From: an uncultured bacterium
GTDB taxonomy: Bacteria; Actinomycetota; Thermoleophilia; Solirubrobacterales; 70-9
Assembly (NCBI GenBank): GCA_903901855.1
Contig: CAIUSP010000040.1
Location: forward strand, 1 to 60,246
Direction of reading: 5' to 3'
DNA length: 60,246 nt
How positions within the stretch are numbered: the first letter of the stretch is position 1; every line of letters begins with the position of its first letter. Under the pieces are notes generated by a model. It saw only the letters and a program-made list of their open reading frames with translations, did no database searches and was not told the origin of the DNA. The position numbers and the translations under genes are program-made. Below, piece after piece: positions 16,687 to 24,988 of this stretch.

Positions 16687-17466
16687 TTGAGCCGGCTGGG
16701 AATCGGGAGCAAGTCCTCTGCCTCGGCTTCCAAGCCATCCTCTTCGAAGGCGAAGCCGAGCAAGAAGGTCGCTGCGTCGAAGGGGAAAGGCAAGAAGCCA
16801 GCGCCGAACCTCGAGGAGCGGATGGAGGGTGTCCAAGGCTGGATGGCCGAGATCGAGAAGCGTCAGCGATTGATGACCTACATCGGTGGAGGACTCGCAG
16901 CCGCAGCGATCGTCCTCGGTATCGCCGCGCTCACCTTGGCACTGATCAACAACAGCAACGGAGCGACACAGGAGGATGTGGACGAGATCAACGCGCGCCT
17001 GGACGTGATCCAGACCGAGGTGAAGAGCGCGACCGAGGAGCAGCTTCAGTCCGTATCTGACTCGCTGACGGATCTCCAGGGACGAGTGGATGCGCTCGAG
17101 CAGTCGCCCTCGGGTACGAAGAACAAGAAGGGCACGAAGGACTCAGGCGCGAGCGGCGGTGCGCCAGAGCAGAAGTCCTCTACGCAGGTCGGAGTCGATT
17201 CCCCGAAGAGCGGCGCCCTCAGGTATTCGCCGAGCACGCTCAGGGTGCCCGCGGGTGAACTCACGATCACCTACCTGAACCCCTCACTCGTGCCGCACAA
17301 CCTCGCCGTCTCGCGCAACGGCAAGGTGCTCGGCAAGACCAAGGTCCTCACCAAGGGTTCCGCCAGCGTCACGGTCGACGTGGGAGCAGGTCAATACGTC
17401 TTCTACTGCACCGTTCCCGGCCACCGCCAGGCCGGGATGCAGGGCGATCTGGTCGTCGGCGGCTGA
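16687..17466 (+). CDS. Membrane-anchored cupredoxin-domain protein
   Basis: At least 259 residues. A Lys/Ser/Ala-rich cytoplasmic head (1-45), one membrane helix (about 64-87), a coiled-coil stalk (about 93-140), a Gly/Ser/Lys linker, and a C-terminal plastocyanin-like domain (about 165-259). The copper ligands are all visible: His in VPHNLAV, Cys in FYCTVPGH, its His, and Met in QAGM. It is probably an exported type I copper electron carrier. The TTG at 16687 has no ribosome site; the frame stays open to an ATT at 16648 (GAGG 7 nt upstream) giving ITEKKTNQKSASL, which may be the real start. Confidence 0.8.
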   Translation: MSRLGIGSKSSASASKPSSSKAKPSKKVAASKGKGKKPAPNLEERMEGVQGWMAEIEKRQRLMTYIGGGLAAAAIVLGIAALTLALINNSNGATQEDVDEINARLDVIQTEVKSATEEQLQSVSDSLTDLQGRVDALEQSPSGTKNKKGTKDSGASGGAPEQKSSTQVGVDSPKSGALRYSPSTLRVPAGELTITYLNPSLVPHNLAVSRNGKVLGKTKVLTKGSASVTVDVGAGQYVFYCTVPGHRQAGMQGDLVVGG

Positions 17467-17633
17467 TCCTCCACAACGCGGACCCACGCTCCAGCCACGC
17501 CTGAGATAACCGTTTACGGTCATGGCGTCGCAAGGTCATCCGCCGTTTGGTCTAGCGTGCGCGCCACGCCTGAGGCTATCTAGGTAGGTTCCGGTGTGAA
17601 TGGGAATTGCCCAGCAACCAAAAGGAGGGCCAA

Positions 17634-17786
17634 GTGGCCGTCACTGGTTATTGCGTCAAGTGCCGTAAGAAGGGGGTCGAGATTCAAGGTGCGACCCAAG
17701 TCACGATGAAGAACGGGAAACCTGCCGTTCAGGGCACCTGCCCTGACTGCGGGACGAAGATCTTCAGGATCGGAAAGATGGAGTAG
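17634..17786 (+). CDS. DUF5679 mini-protein with two CxxC pairs
   Basis: 50 residues: VTGYCVKCRKKG at the start and GTCPDCGTKIFRIGKME at the end. The two CxxC pairs (Cys7/10 and Cys36/39) should bind one zinc, forming a zinc ribbon. This matches the actinobacterial DUF5679 family, whose function is not known. A strong ribosome site (AAGGAGGG, 17622-17629) precedes the GTG by 4-5 nt, suggesting high expression. It is followed by a long hairpin. Confidence 0.85.
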   Translation: MAVTGYCVKCRKKGVEIQGATQVTMKNGKPAVQGTCPDCGTKIFRIGKME

Positions 17787-17811
17787 CGACTCCGCTTTCT
17801 GCTGCGGCTTT

Positions 17812-17871
17812 CGGCCGCCACCTCGAGGCTCAGGCGCGATCTAGAGGCGTCCGCCCCGCAGGTGGCGGCCG
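17812..17871. terminator. 12-bp inverted repeat after DUF5679
   Basis: CGGCCGCCACCT (17812-17823) and its exact complement AGGTGGCGGCCG (17860-17871), 36 nt apart, followed by TTT. Located between a plus-strand and a minus-strand gene, it may act as a terminator for either; the loop is long and the T-run short. Confidence 0.45.
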
Positions 17872-17913
17872 TTTGCGTGCGAGGCCCACTCTCCTCTGGA
17901 GTGAGCTGGCCGG

Positions 17914-19299
17914 TCAGCCGGATTCGCTAGCCCCCAGGGCAACCGCCACCTCTTCCGCCGCTCGCTCTCCGCTTCGAACCGCTCCATCCATATAGCCCGC
18001 CCAGACGGTCGAACTCTCCGAACAGGCCCAGTGAAGGCGCCCGACCGGGTCCCTGAGCGCCCGGCCATAGGCAGTGAGGGTGCCAGGGCTCGGGGAACAG
18101 ACCGGCCCACCCCCACTCATCTCCTCCTCACCCCAGACTTGCTCGTGGTAGTGGAGAGGGTGCAGCGCCGCCTCACCGTAAAGCCGGGCGAACGACTCGA
18201 GCGTACGGCGGCGACGCTCCGAGATCCCGAGTTGGGCGTGCCGAGCGGCCTCTCGCGCTCCGATGAAGCCGAGCAGCGCACCCTTCTCGCTGTCGTAGGG
18301 CGAGTTGTCGAAGGTCGTGCAGACCGGACCACGGTCACTCACCGCCTCACCGCTCAACCCCGCCTCGCGCCAGAAGGGAGTCGGGTAGACAGCGGTTGCC
18401 TTGATCACGGCGCCCATCGGCATCCTCGACGACAACTGGGCCCGCGCGAAGTCGAGCGATGCATCGAAATCGATCCCCCTGCAGAGCGGTGGCGGCAAGG
18501 CGACTATGACGCGCCTGGCTCTCGCGGAACCGAGCGAGGTGACCAGGCTTACACCGCGCTCGTCCTGATCTACCCGGGTCACTGTCGTCCCCAACACGAC
18601 CTTCTCGCCGAGCTCTCGTGCGAGCCTCAGGGAGATCTCCTGTGAACCGCCGACAAGCCGCTCTTGCTGAGCCCCTCCGCGCGTATCGAGCAGGGCGTCG
18701 AGACCTCCGCCGGAGCGCATGTAGAAGAGCGCCCAGAGGAGCGAGAACTCCGAAGGGTCGGCACCCCACACCACTGCTGAGGCCGCCCGAAAGAGATCGC
18801 GTACGCGCTTCGAGCGAGTGGTCGCCGACATCCACTCCGAGAAGGTGATTTCGTCCCACTCGTTCGCCCGGGGAGCATTCCATGGGGAGTCGATCGGGAC
18901 CTCCTGCTGCATCTGCCCGAGCCGCCGTCTGATCCGCTCCATCTCGAGCAGCACCAGCGGGGAGACCTTCGGGACCGTCCCCGTGTAAGTGGATTTCCTG
19001 CCACCGAGCTCGAGCACGTTCCGACCCTCGCAGTAGGTCGGGTAGGTCTCCATGCCGAGCTCCGAGATCAGCTGGAGGACACGATCCTGGGTGGGACCCA
19101 CCCACTGGCCGCCGATCTCGACCACATCGCCATCCGACAACTCCAGGTTGAGTGTGCGACCGCCGACGCGGTCACGTCCTTCGATCACCGTCACATCGAC
19201 ACCAGCCGCCGACAATCGCCGAGCAGCCGTCAAACCGGACAGTCCCGCGCCGATCACCAGGACATCCGCCTCCAGATGTCTTGCCGGTGCGGTCGTCAT
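17914..19299 (-). CDS. Flavin monoamine oxidase-like protein
   Basis: 461 residues. DVLVIGAGLSGLTAARRLSAAG (12-33) is the FAD dinucleotide motif, followed by IEGRDRVGGRTLN and the C-terminal PVGRLHWACSESSTVWAGYMDGAVRSGERAA, typical of flavin-containing amine oxidases of the MAO/putrescine oxidase group. Such enzymes oxidise amines to aldehydes with H2O2 release. The substrate is unknown. It lies 21 nt downstream of msrA in the same direction, so co-transcription is likely. Confidence 0.88.
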   Translation of the reverse strand: MTTAPARHLEADVLVIGAGLSGLTAARRLSAAGVDVTVIEGRDRVGGRTLNLELSDGDVVEIGGQWVGPTQDRVLQLISELGMETYPTYCEGRNVLELGGRKSTYTGTVPKVSPLVLLEMERIRRRLGQMQQEVPIDSPWNAPRANEWDEITFSEWMSATTRSKRVRDLFRAASAVVWGADPSEFSLLWALFYMRSGGGLDALLDTRGGAQQERLVGGSQEISLRLARELGEKVVLGTTVTRVDQDERGVSLVTSLGSARARRVIVALPPPLCRGIDFDASLDFARAQLSSRMPMGAVIKATAVYPTPFWREAGLSGEAVSDRGPVCTTFDNSPYDSEKGALLGFIGAREAARHAQLGISERRRRTLESFARLYGEAALHPLHYHEQVWGEEEMSGGGPVCSPSPGTLTAYGRALRDPVGRLHWACSESSTVWAGYMDGAVRSGERAAEEVAVALGASESG

Positions 19300-19320
19300 T
19301 CCGGAGTCGGTTCCGCTCGG

Positions 19321-19803
19321 CTAGATCCGACAGGAAGCCACACCGCGCTTTTCCAGATAGCGCTGGTGGTACTCCTCGGCAGGCCAGAAGTGCGCCGCAG
19401 GGACGATCTCGGTCACGATCGGACTGGGGAATCGCTTCTGCGCCTCCTCTCTGGAGGCGATCGCCTCAGACTCCTGCTCTGGTGAATGGAAGAAGATCGC
19501 GGAGCGGTACTGGGAGCCGATGTCCGGACCCTGGCGGTTCAATTGGGTCGGATCGTGGATTCGCCAGAAGACCGCCAGCAACTGCTCGTAGGAGACCAAT
19601 CCTGGGTCGAAGCGAACCTCACATGCCTCGGCATGGCCTGTTGCCCCCGTGCAAACCTGCTCGTAGGTCGGATCGGCCGCATCGCCGCCCGTGTAGCCGA
19701 CGATGGCGTCGGTCACGCCTTCCGTATTCCTGAACTCGACCTCGATCTGCCAGAAGCAGCCAGCTGCAAAGGTGGCGGTCTGGATTGCGGATTCGTCGGT
19801 CAC
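19321..19803 (-). CDS. msrA: Peptide methionine-S-sulfoxide reductase MsrA
   Basis: 160 residues with the catalytic GCFW (Cys16), [19 protein letters not shown] and [14 protein letters not shown]. The C-terminal [12 protein letters not shown] supplies a resolving cysteine. It reduces the S-epimer of methionine sulfoxide in proteins. GAGGAGG stands about 8 nt before GTG 19803. It is located between a NUDIX hydrolase and an amine oxidase; the latter makes H2O2, which gives the grouping some sense. Confidence 0.95.
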   Translation of the reverse strand: MTDESAIQTATFAAGCFWQIEVEFRNTEGVTDAIVGYTGGDAADPTYEQVCTGATGHAEACEVRFDPGLVSYEQLLAVFWRIHDPTQLNRQGPDIGSQYRSAIFFHSPEQESEAIASREEAQKRFPSPIVTEIVPAAHFWPAEEYHQRYLEKRGVASCRI

Positions 19804-19846
19804 TCGAGCCTCCTCGTCGTCAGAGCTTCAACCCTCAGTGACAATC

Positions 19847-20341
19847 CTAGAGATCGGCGATGGTCTCGAGGACCAAGTCACGATCATGCTTGTACGAGAG
19901 GAGATCGGCAGCCTTCGCAGGATCGAGCCAGCGAAGCTCGTCGACTTCGTTGTTGGGCTCGAAGGATCCGTCGATCGGATCCATCAGCCAGTACCTGACC
20001 AACTTGGTCTTTCCGCCACCGATTGCGTAGATCGTGGGGGACAGTTCGCGGATCGGCTCACAAATCAGTCCTGTCTCCTCGCGGACTTCACGCAGCGCAG
20101 CCTTCTTGAACTTCTCGCCCTTGTCGAGCTTGCCCTTGGGCAGAGACCAGTCGTCGTACTTGGGTCGATGGACCACAGCGATCTCGATGGACTTCTTGCT
20201 GCCGGTGCGCACGATGACTCCGCCGGCGGCTTCGATGTCAGCGCGCTTGGTCCTCTTCCGGACCTTCTTCCTGGTCTTCTTGTCGACCTTCTTGATCTTC
20301 TGCTTACGGGGCTTCCTGGAGCCCCTCTTCTTCCCACCCAT
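19847..20341 (-). CDS. NUDIX hydrolase with a strongly basic N-terminus
   Basis: 164 residues. The Nudix box is intact: G-x5-E-x7-REVREETGL (about 86-108). Residues 1-35 are almost all Lys/Arg/Gly, an unusual extension that could bind RNA or DNA. The domain resembles MutT/Ap4A-type enzymes that clean up nucleoside diphosphate derivatives. ATG 20341 is chosen because TAGGCT lies 7 nt upstream and a divergent gene begins at 20376; the open frame beyond it runs into that gene. Confidence 0.85.
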   Translation of the reverse strand: MGGKKRGSRKPRKQKIKKVDKKTRKKVRKRTKRADIEAAGGVIVRTGSKKSIEIAVVHRPKYDDWSLPKGKLDKGEKFKKAALREVREETGLICEPIRELSPTIYAIGGGKTKLVRYWLMDPIDGSFEPNNEVDELRWLDPAKAADLLSYKHDRDLVLETIADL

Positions 20342-20348
20342 GTCGGGG

Positions 20349-20354
20349 AGCCTA
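20349..20354 (-). promoter_or_regulatory. -10 box TAGGCT of the NUDIX-msrA-oxidase run
   Basis: Minus strand TAGGCT, 7 nt, ATG 20341. Shares a 34-bp intergenic region with the plus-strand box at 20364. Confidence 0.55.
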
Positions 20355-20363
20355 AGGCCCGCA

Positions 20364-20369
20364 TAGGAT
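20364..20369 (+). promoter_or_regulatory. -10 box TAGGAT of the DUF429 gene
   Basis: TAGGAT, 6 nt, ATG 20376. The two start codons are only 34 bp apart, leaving no room for leaders on either side. Confidence 0.55.
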
Positions 20370-20375
20370 CTCTGC

Positions 20376-21116
20376 ATGAGGTGTCTCGGGATAGATCTCG
20401 CCGCCCAGCCGAAGTCGACGGCGATCTGCCTCACGAGCTGGGAGGAAGGCAAGGTCGCAATCGAAGATCTTCGCTGCGGATTGAACGACGAAGGCCTCGT
20501 CGACTCGATGCTCGGTGCGGACAGGGTCGGGTTGGATGCGCCGCTGGGTTGGCCTGACGACTTCATCCAATCCGTAGGCGATCACCACGCCCAGCGCAGG
20601 AAGGACCCGCTTCCAGACCGGAGGTTGCTCACCTTGCGAGAGACCGACCGCAGACTCCAGCAGGAGACCGGTCGACGGCCGCTCAGCGTCTCGACCGACC
20701 TGATCGGAGTAGTGGCGCTCAGGGCTGTGGACCTCCAGACCCTGATGGCCGCAAGGGGGAGGGCTGTCGACAGGACGGGCGATGGACACCTGTGTGAGGT
20801 CTACCCGGCTGCAGCGCTCGAGAGTTGGGGCATCGATGCCACCGGCTACAAGAGCGCCAAGGGAAGGGATCGGTTGCCCGGGATCCTCGAATCGCTGGAG
20901 GCGGGGATCGGGGAAATCGACTTCGGGGAGGCTGACCGATCGGCGCTGGAGCGTGACCACAACCAGCTGGACGCGCTCATCTGCTCACTGATCGCTCGCG
21001 CTGCGGCACTCGGGGCCACGAGCGGCCCCGATCGCGATGATGCTGCCAAGGCCGCTCGGGAGGGCTGGATTCACGTTCCGGAGATCCAGCTGGGAGACCT
21101 GCGGTCTGGCGCCTGA
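20376..21116 (+). CDS. DUF429 domain protein
   Basis: 246 residues with the DUF429 landmarks: GIDLAAQPKSTAIC at the start, RVGLDAPLGWPDDF (about 50), LCEVYPAAALESWG (about 138-151) and a late DHNQLDALICSLIARAAALG. The fold is RNase H-like, with conserved acidic residues at GID and LDAP, but no activity has been established. Leaderless pattern; the neighbour downstream has its own promoter. Confidence 0.85.
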   Translation: MRCLGIDLAAQPKSTAICLTSWEEGKVAIEDLRCGLNDEGLVDSMLGADRVGLDAPLGWPDDFIQSVGDHHAQRRKDPLPDRRLLTLRETDRRLQQETGRRPLSVSTDLIGVVALRAVDLQTLMAARGRAVDRTGDGHLCEVYPAAALESWGIDATGYKSAKGRDRLPGILESLEAGIGEIDFGEADRSALERDHNQLDALICSLIARAAALGATSGPDRDDAAKAAREGWIHVPEIQLGDLRSGA

Positions 21117-21138
21117 CCGGTCGAGGTGCCTGTATGGC

Positions 21139-21144
21139 TAGACT
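21139..21144 (+). promoter_or_regulatory. -10 box TAGACT before the DsbA-like gene
   Basis: TAGACT followed by 9 nt and ATG 21154. Confidence 0.45.
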
Positions 21145-21153
21145 TATCCGACG

Positions 21154-21852
21154 ATGAGCAAGCGGGCACAACAGCTCACCATCATCGGCGTCCTCGCGGC
21201 CGTGATCGTCGTGTTGGTCGTGGTCTTCAGTCAGGGCAGCAGCGAGACGAGCGCGGGCCCTGCAGCCAACTCCAAGGAGGTCGAGAAGCGCTTCGCCGGG
21301 ATTCCCCAGAAAGGCGTAGTGCTCGGTGATCCGAACGCTCCGGAGACGATCGTGGAGTTCGCGGATCTCCAGTGTCCCTTCTGCGGTGAATTCGCCAAGG
21401 AAACGCTGCCTGACCTGGTCGATAAGCAGGTCAGAACCGGCAAGGTCAAACTCGAACTGAGGCTGATTGCGATCGTCGGAGACGGAGTCCAGTCGACGAC
21501 TGCCGCTACGGCCGCGGCAGCCGCATCGCTCCAGGACAAGCTGTGGCAGTTCACCGACCTCTTCTACCTCAACCAGGGAATCGAGAACACCGGCTACGTG
21601 ACGGATGACTTCATCACCAGCATCTACGACGCGATCCCCGGCCTGGATGTGGAGCAAGCTCAAGCCGATCGCACCTCGGAAGCTGCGCAGGCGGTATTCG
21701 CCGAGGACCTGGCGCTTGCCGGGGAGTACGGGGTATCCAGCACGCCCTCGCTCTTCCTCAAGACCGGAAACGGCGATCCGGTACCGATCGAGCTCGAGAG
21801 TTTCGACTACGCCTCCTTCGAGCAGGCACTTCAGGCCGCCCGCTCGAAGTGA
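21154..21852 (+). CDS. DsbA-family membrane-anchored thiol oxidase
   Basis: 232 residues. One N-terminal membrane helix (about 8-25) anchors a DsbA-type thioredoxin fold with CPFC at residues 74-77 (FADLQCPFCGEFAKE) and the cis-proline loop SSTPSLFL near the end. It should introduce disulfides in exported proteins. It overlaps the VKOR gene by 4 nt (GTGA), and VKOR is the expected re-oxidant, so the pair forms a complete disulfide-forming pathway. Confidence 0.9.
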   Translation: MSKRAQQLTIIGVLAAVIVVLVVVFSQGSSETSAGPAANSKEVEKRFAGIPQKGVVLGDPNAPETIVEFADLQCPFCGEFAKETLPDLVDKQVRTGKVKLELRLIAIVGDGVQSTTAATAAAAASLQDKLWQFTDLFYLNQGIENTGYVTDDFITSIYDAIPGLDVEQAQADRTSEAAQAVFAEDLALAGEYGVSSTPSLFLKTGNGDPVPIELESFDYASFEQALQAARSK

Positions 21853-22250
21853 CCGACAACCGACTTCGACTGATCATCGGCATCTTGGCCGTGATCGGGA
21901 TCGGGATCGCCACTTACATAACGATCGAGGGGAAGGGTGTCACCTGCGGAACCGGAGGCTGTGCGACCGTCCTCACCTCCGAGTACTCGGACAAGTTCGG
22001 GATCAGCACCTCGATCATCGGGGTTGTCGGCTACGTGATGATCCTCGGCTCGCTGTTCATCCGTGGTGACCTCGGGCGGATGACCGGAGCCCTTCTGGCG
22101 CTGGTCGGATTCGGAGTGAGCGCATTCCTCACCGTTTGGTCCATAACCACTCTCGAGACGACCTGCCGATGGTGCCTCGCCAGTGCAGTGACGATGACGC
22201 TGATAGCCATCTTTACGGTCATCCGTCTGCTGCGCGCTCCCAGTCGATAG
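21849..22250 (+). CDS. Vitamin K epoxide reductase (VKOR) family protein
   Basis: 133 residues, four membrane helices. The active CxxC is CRWC (Cys106/109) and the loop cysteine pair is CGTGGC (Cys33/38), the arrangement seen in bacterial VKOR. It passes electrons from DsbA-like partners to menaquinone. Unlike many bacterial homologues it has no fused thioredoxin domain; the partner is encoded just upstream. Confidence 0.92.
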   Translation: MTDNRLRLIIGILAVIGIGIATYITIEGKGVTCGTGGCATVLTSEYSDKFGISTSIIGVVGYVMILGSLFIRGDLGRMTGALLALVGFGVSAFLTVWSITTLETTCRWCLASAVTMTLIAIFTVIRLLRAPSR

Positions 22251-22263
22251 GCGGGACGGGTCA

Positions 22264-23586
22264 GTGATGGAGTCCCCCGCACCGAATGCGGAGAAGCTGG
22301 AGGCCGACGACGCAGCGATCCTCGCTCTCGAGTCGGCGACGATCTACGGTCACACGACCAAGGTCCTGCTGCTCGAGCCAACCTCGAGCGGAGACCGCAT
22401 CCGACTGTCCGATCTCGAGGAGCGTGTTGCTCAGCGGGTAGAGTCCCTGCCGAGGCTCATCCAGAGGGTCGAGATGCGCGGTGGAAACCCTGCCGATTCA
22501 TGGTGGGTAGCCGACGAGGCCTTCGATGTCACCAACCACCTGACTGAGCACCCCGGTGGTCCAGTCGATTCGGACGGGTTGAGGAGGCTCGTATCCGGGG
22601 CGATGGAGTCGAGGCTCGACCACGCGGCGCCGCTCTGGCAGATCGAAGTGGTCCACCTGATGGAGGGAAGAACAGCGCTGATCGCCAGATTCCACCACTG
22701 CATGGCCGACGGAGTCAGCTCCGTGAAGATCCTCTCCGGCCTCTTCTTCGACGAGCAGACCGCTCCCCGGGCAGCGACAGGTAACCCGGCGCATCCGGTA
22801 TCCCAGGGGCCCTCCGGCGGTGCTGCTGAAACGTCGCAACGGCGCTCCGTGGTCGAGACGCTGCGCACCCTTCTGCGGGAGTTGATGCCCTCGAGGAAGA
22901 CCCCTCTCGCACGTCACATCTCAGGCTCCCGAGAGGTCGCCTGGGCCGAGGTCTCTCTCGAGCGGGTTAAGAGGATCGGCAAGGCGGCGGGAGAAACGGT
23001 GACCGTGAACGATGTGGTGCTTGCAGCGGTCGGTGGGTCGCTGGACGCGTGGCTCGCCGCGGGTGGCAAACGCCCCAAGAGATTGAAGGCGCAGGTTCCC
23101 GTGAGCCTCCACAGCCAGGACGAAGACGATGGAATCGGCAATCGCGATTCCTTCTTGTTCGTAGACCTGCCATTGGGCACCCCCTCCCCGATCGAACGAC
23201 TGAAGCAGATCAACGCCGAGACCCACGAGCGCAAGACCAACCACGATGCGGAGACGCTCTACGACTTCTTCCATGCGATAGGACGCTTCGCGCCGCTCCA
23301 CAAAGCGAGCACCCGCTTGAGCTCAGGACCACGGGAGTTCGCCCTCTCGGTCTCGAACGTGCCAGGTCCCCGAACAGCCGCGCAGGTGTTGGGCCGACCG
23401 ACTGCAGGCCTGGTGACGCTTGCCGAACCGGCCGATCGGCATGCGGTACGGATCGCGATAATCTCGATCGGAGACCGGATCACCTTCGGCGTCTGTTCCG
23501 ATCCTGAAGCGGTGGAAGGGACCGAACGTATCGCCACCGGAATAGCCGACGCACTCGATCAACTCGAACTCGCGCTCAACTCATGA
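22264..23586 (+). CDS. Wax ester synthase/diacylglycerol acyltransferase (WS/DGAT)
   Basis: 440 residues. The catalytic HHxxxDG is FHHCMADG (His144-His145-...-Asp149). PVSLHSQDEDDGIGNRDSF and SNVPGPRTAAQVLGRP match the C-terminal blocks of actinobacterial WS/DGATs. It esterifies acyl-CoA with alcohols or diacylglycerol to make storage lipid. GTG 22264 and ATG 22267 are both possible starts. Co-directional with the DsbA/VKOR genes and overlapping the aminotransferase gene by 4 nt. Confidence 0.92.
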   Translation: MMESPAPNAEKLEADDAAILALESATIYGHTTKVLLLEPTSSGDRIRLSDLEERVAQRVESLPRLIQRVEMRGGNPADSWWVADEAFDVTNHLTEHPGGPVDSDGLRRLVSGAMESRLDHAAPLWQIEVVHLMEGRTALIARFHHCMADGVSSVKILSGLFFDEQTAPRAATGNPAHPVSQGPSGGAAETSQRRSVVETLRTLLRELMPSRKTPLARHISGSREVAWAEVSLERVKRIGKAAGETVTVNDVVLAAVGGSLDAWLAAGGKRPKRLKAQVPVSLHSQDEDDGIGNRDSFLFVDLPLGTPSPIERLKQINAETHERKTNHDAETLYDFFHAIGRFAPLHKASTRLSSGPREFALSVSNVPGPRTAAQVLGRPTAGLVTLAEPADRHAVRIAIISIGDRITFGVCSDPEAVEGTERIATGIADALDQLELALNS

Positions 23587-24944
23587 CAACCGAGATAGAT
23601 CACAAGAGACTGTCCCAGCTGCTCGAATCGGAGGAGACGCTCTTCTGCTCACGGACCCCGCGGTCCGCCGAGATGTTCGAACGCTCAAAGGACTCGCTCC
23701 TTGCCGGGGTGCCCATGCCATGGATGACCGACTGGGCCGGCCCGTACCCGGTGTTCGTCGACTCCGCCGAGGGCGCGCGGTTCCGCGACATCGACGGGAA
23801 CGACTACATCGACTTCTGCCTCGGCGACACCGGAGCGATGACCGGGCACTCCCCTCCCCCGACGGTTTCCGCGATCGAGGGACAGGCGGACAAGGGAATC
23901 ACCCTGATGCTCCCCTCGGCCGACTCTGCTGCGGTCGGAGAGGATCTCAAGCGCAGATTCGGACTCCCGTACTGGCAGTTCGCCCTTACGGCAACCGACG
24001 CCAACCGATTTGCCCTGCGACTCTGCCGGGCGATCACGCGACGTCCCAAGGTACTCGTGTACTCATGGTGCTACCACGGCTCGGTGGACGAGACCTTCGC
24101 GGTCACGGACAAGGCCGGAAAGACGGTCTCGCGCCCTGACAACATCGGCCCGCCGGTCGATCCGGCCGAGACCACGGTCGCGGTCGAGTGGAACGATTTG
24201 GACGCACTCGAGCGGGCCCTGGCAACAGAGGAGATCGCCTGCGTCCTGGCTGAGCCGGCGATGACCAACATCGGGATCATCCTCCCGGACCCGGGCTATC
24301 ACGAGGCTCTGCGCGAACTCACCCGGAAGTACGGAACCCTCCTGATCATCGACGAGACCCACACGATCTGCGCCGGTCCCGGCGGCTACACCGGGGAGCA
24401 CGGACTCGAACCCGACTTGTTGACCATCGGCAAGCCGCTGGCAGCGGGAGTGCCCGCCGCCGCCTACGGCATGAGCGAGCAGGTCGCAGCCATGGTCACC
24501 GAGTACATGGACTCGCTCGAGGTGGCCGACGTCGGCGGCATCGGGGGAACCCTCTCCGGCAATGCCCTCTCGCTCGCTGCGATGCGGGCGACGCTCGAGA
24601 ACGTCCTGACGGAAGAGGCCTTCCGGAGCATGATCGCTCGCTGCGAACGCTTCGAGGAAGGGGTCAACGGTGTGATCTCCGAAAACGATCTCGGCTGGCA
24701 TGCGGTGAGGATCGGTTGCCGAATCGAGTACAAGTTCCGGCCTGATCCTCCGCGCAATGGAAGTGAAGCCGTAGCCGCCGAGGATCGAGACCTCGACAGG
24801 TTCATGCACCTCCATGCGCTGAATCGGGGGGTCCTGATGACCCCCTTCCACTCGATGGCGCTGATGTCTCCGGCCACCACCGATGAAGATGTCGACCGGC
24901 ACACAGAGGCTTTCGGCGAGGCGGTCCGGGATCTGCTGGGCTGA
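23583..24944 (+). CDS. Class III aminotransferase (glutamate-semialdehyde mutase-like)
   Basis: 453 residues, PLP fold type I. The PLP lysine is Lys284 in LLTIGKPLAAGVPAAAYG; LLIIDETHTICAGPGGYTGEHG supplies the cofactor Asp. YWQFALTATDANRFALRLCR and SWCYHGSVDETF correspond to the GSA-aminomutase-like branch. Members include omega-amino acid:pyruvate transaminases. With the adjacent methylmalonate-semialdehyde dehydrogenase (24989) it may degrade beta-alanine or a similar omega-amino acid; that is inference. ATGA overlap with the WS/DGAT gene. Confidence 0.88.
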   Translation: MTTEIDHKRLSQLLESEETLFCSRTPRSAEMFERSKDSLLAGVPMPWMTDWAGPYPVFVDSAEGARFRDIDGNDYIDFCLGDTGAMTGHSPPPTVSAIEGQADKGITLMLPSADSAAVGEDLKRRFGLPYWQFALTATDANRFALRLCRAITRRPKVLVYSWCYHGSVDETFAVTDKAGKTVSRPDNIGPPVDPAETTVAVEWNDLDALERALATEEIACVLAEPAMTNIGIILPDPGYHEALRELTRKYGTLLIIDETHTICAGPGGYTGEHGLEPDLLTIGKPLAAGVPAAAYGMSEQVAAMVTEYMDSLEVADVGGIGGTLSGNALSLAAMRATLENVLTEEAFRSMIARCERFEEGVNGVISENDLGWHAVRIGCRIEYKFRPDPPRNGSEAVAAEDRDLDRFMHLHALNRGVLMTPFHSMALMSPATTDEDVDRHTEAFGEAVRDLLG

Positions 24945-24975
24945 GAGCAGCAGCGTGACGGTATCCGGTTCTCGC

Positions 24976-24981
24976 TACGCT
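24976..24981 (+). promoter_or_regulatory. -10 box TACGCT before mmsA
   Basis: TACGCT, 7 nt, ATG 24989; same box as before egtB. Confidence 0.5.
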
Positions 24982-24988
24982 TAGTTCG

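Noticed and set aside
17494-17574. 12-bp direct repeat GCCACGCCTGAG at 17494-17505 and 17563-17574
   Set aside because: Only two copies, not linked to a promoter box or gene end; too little to call a site.
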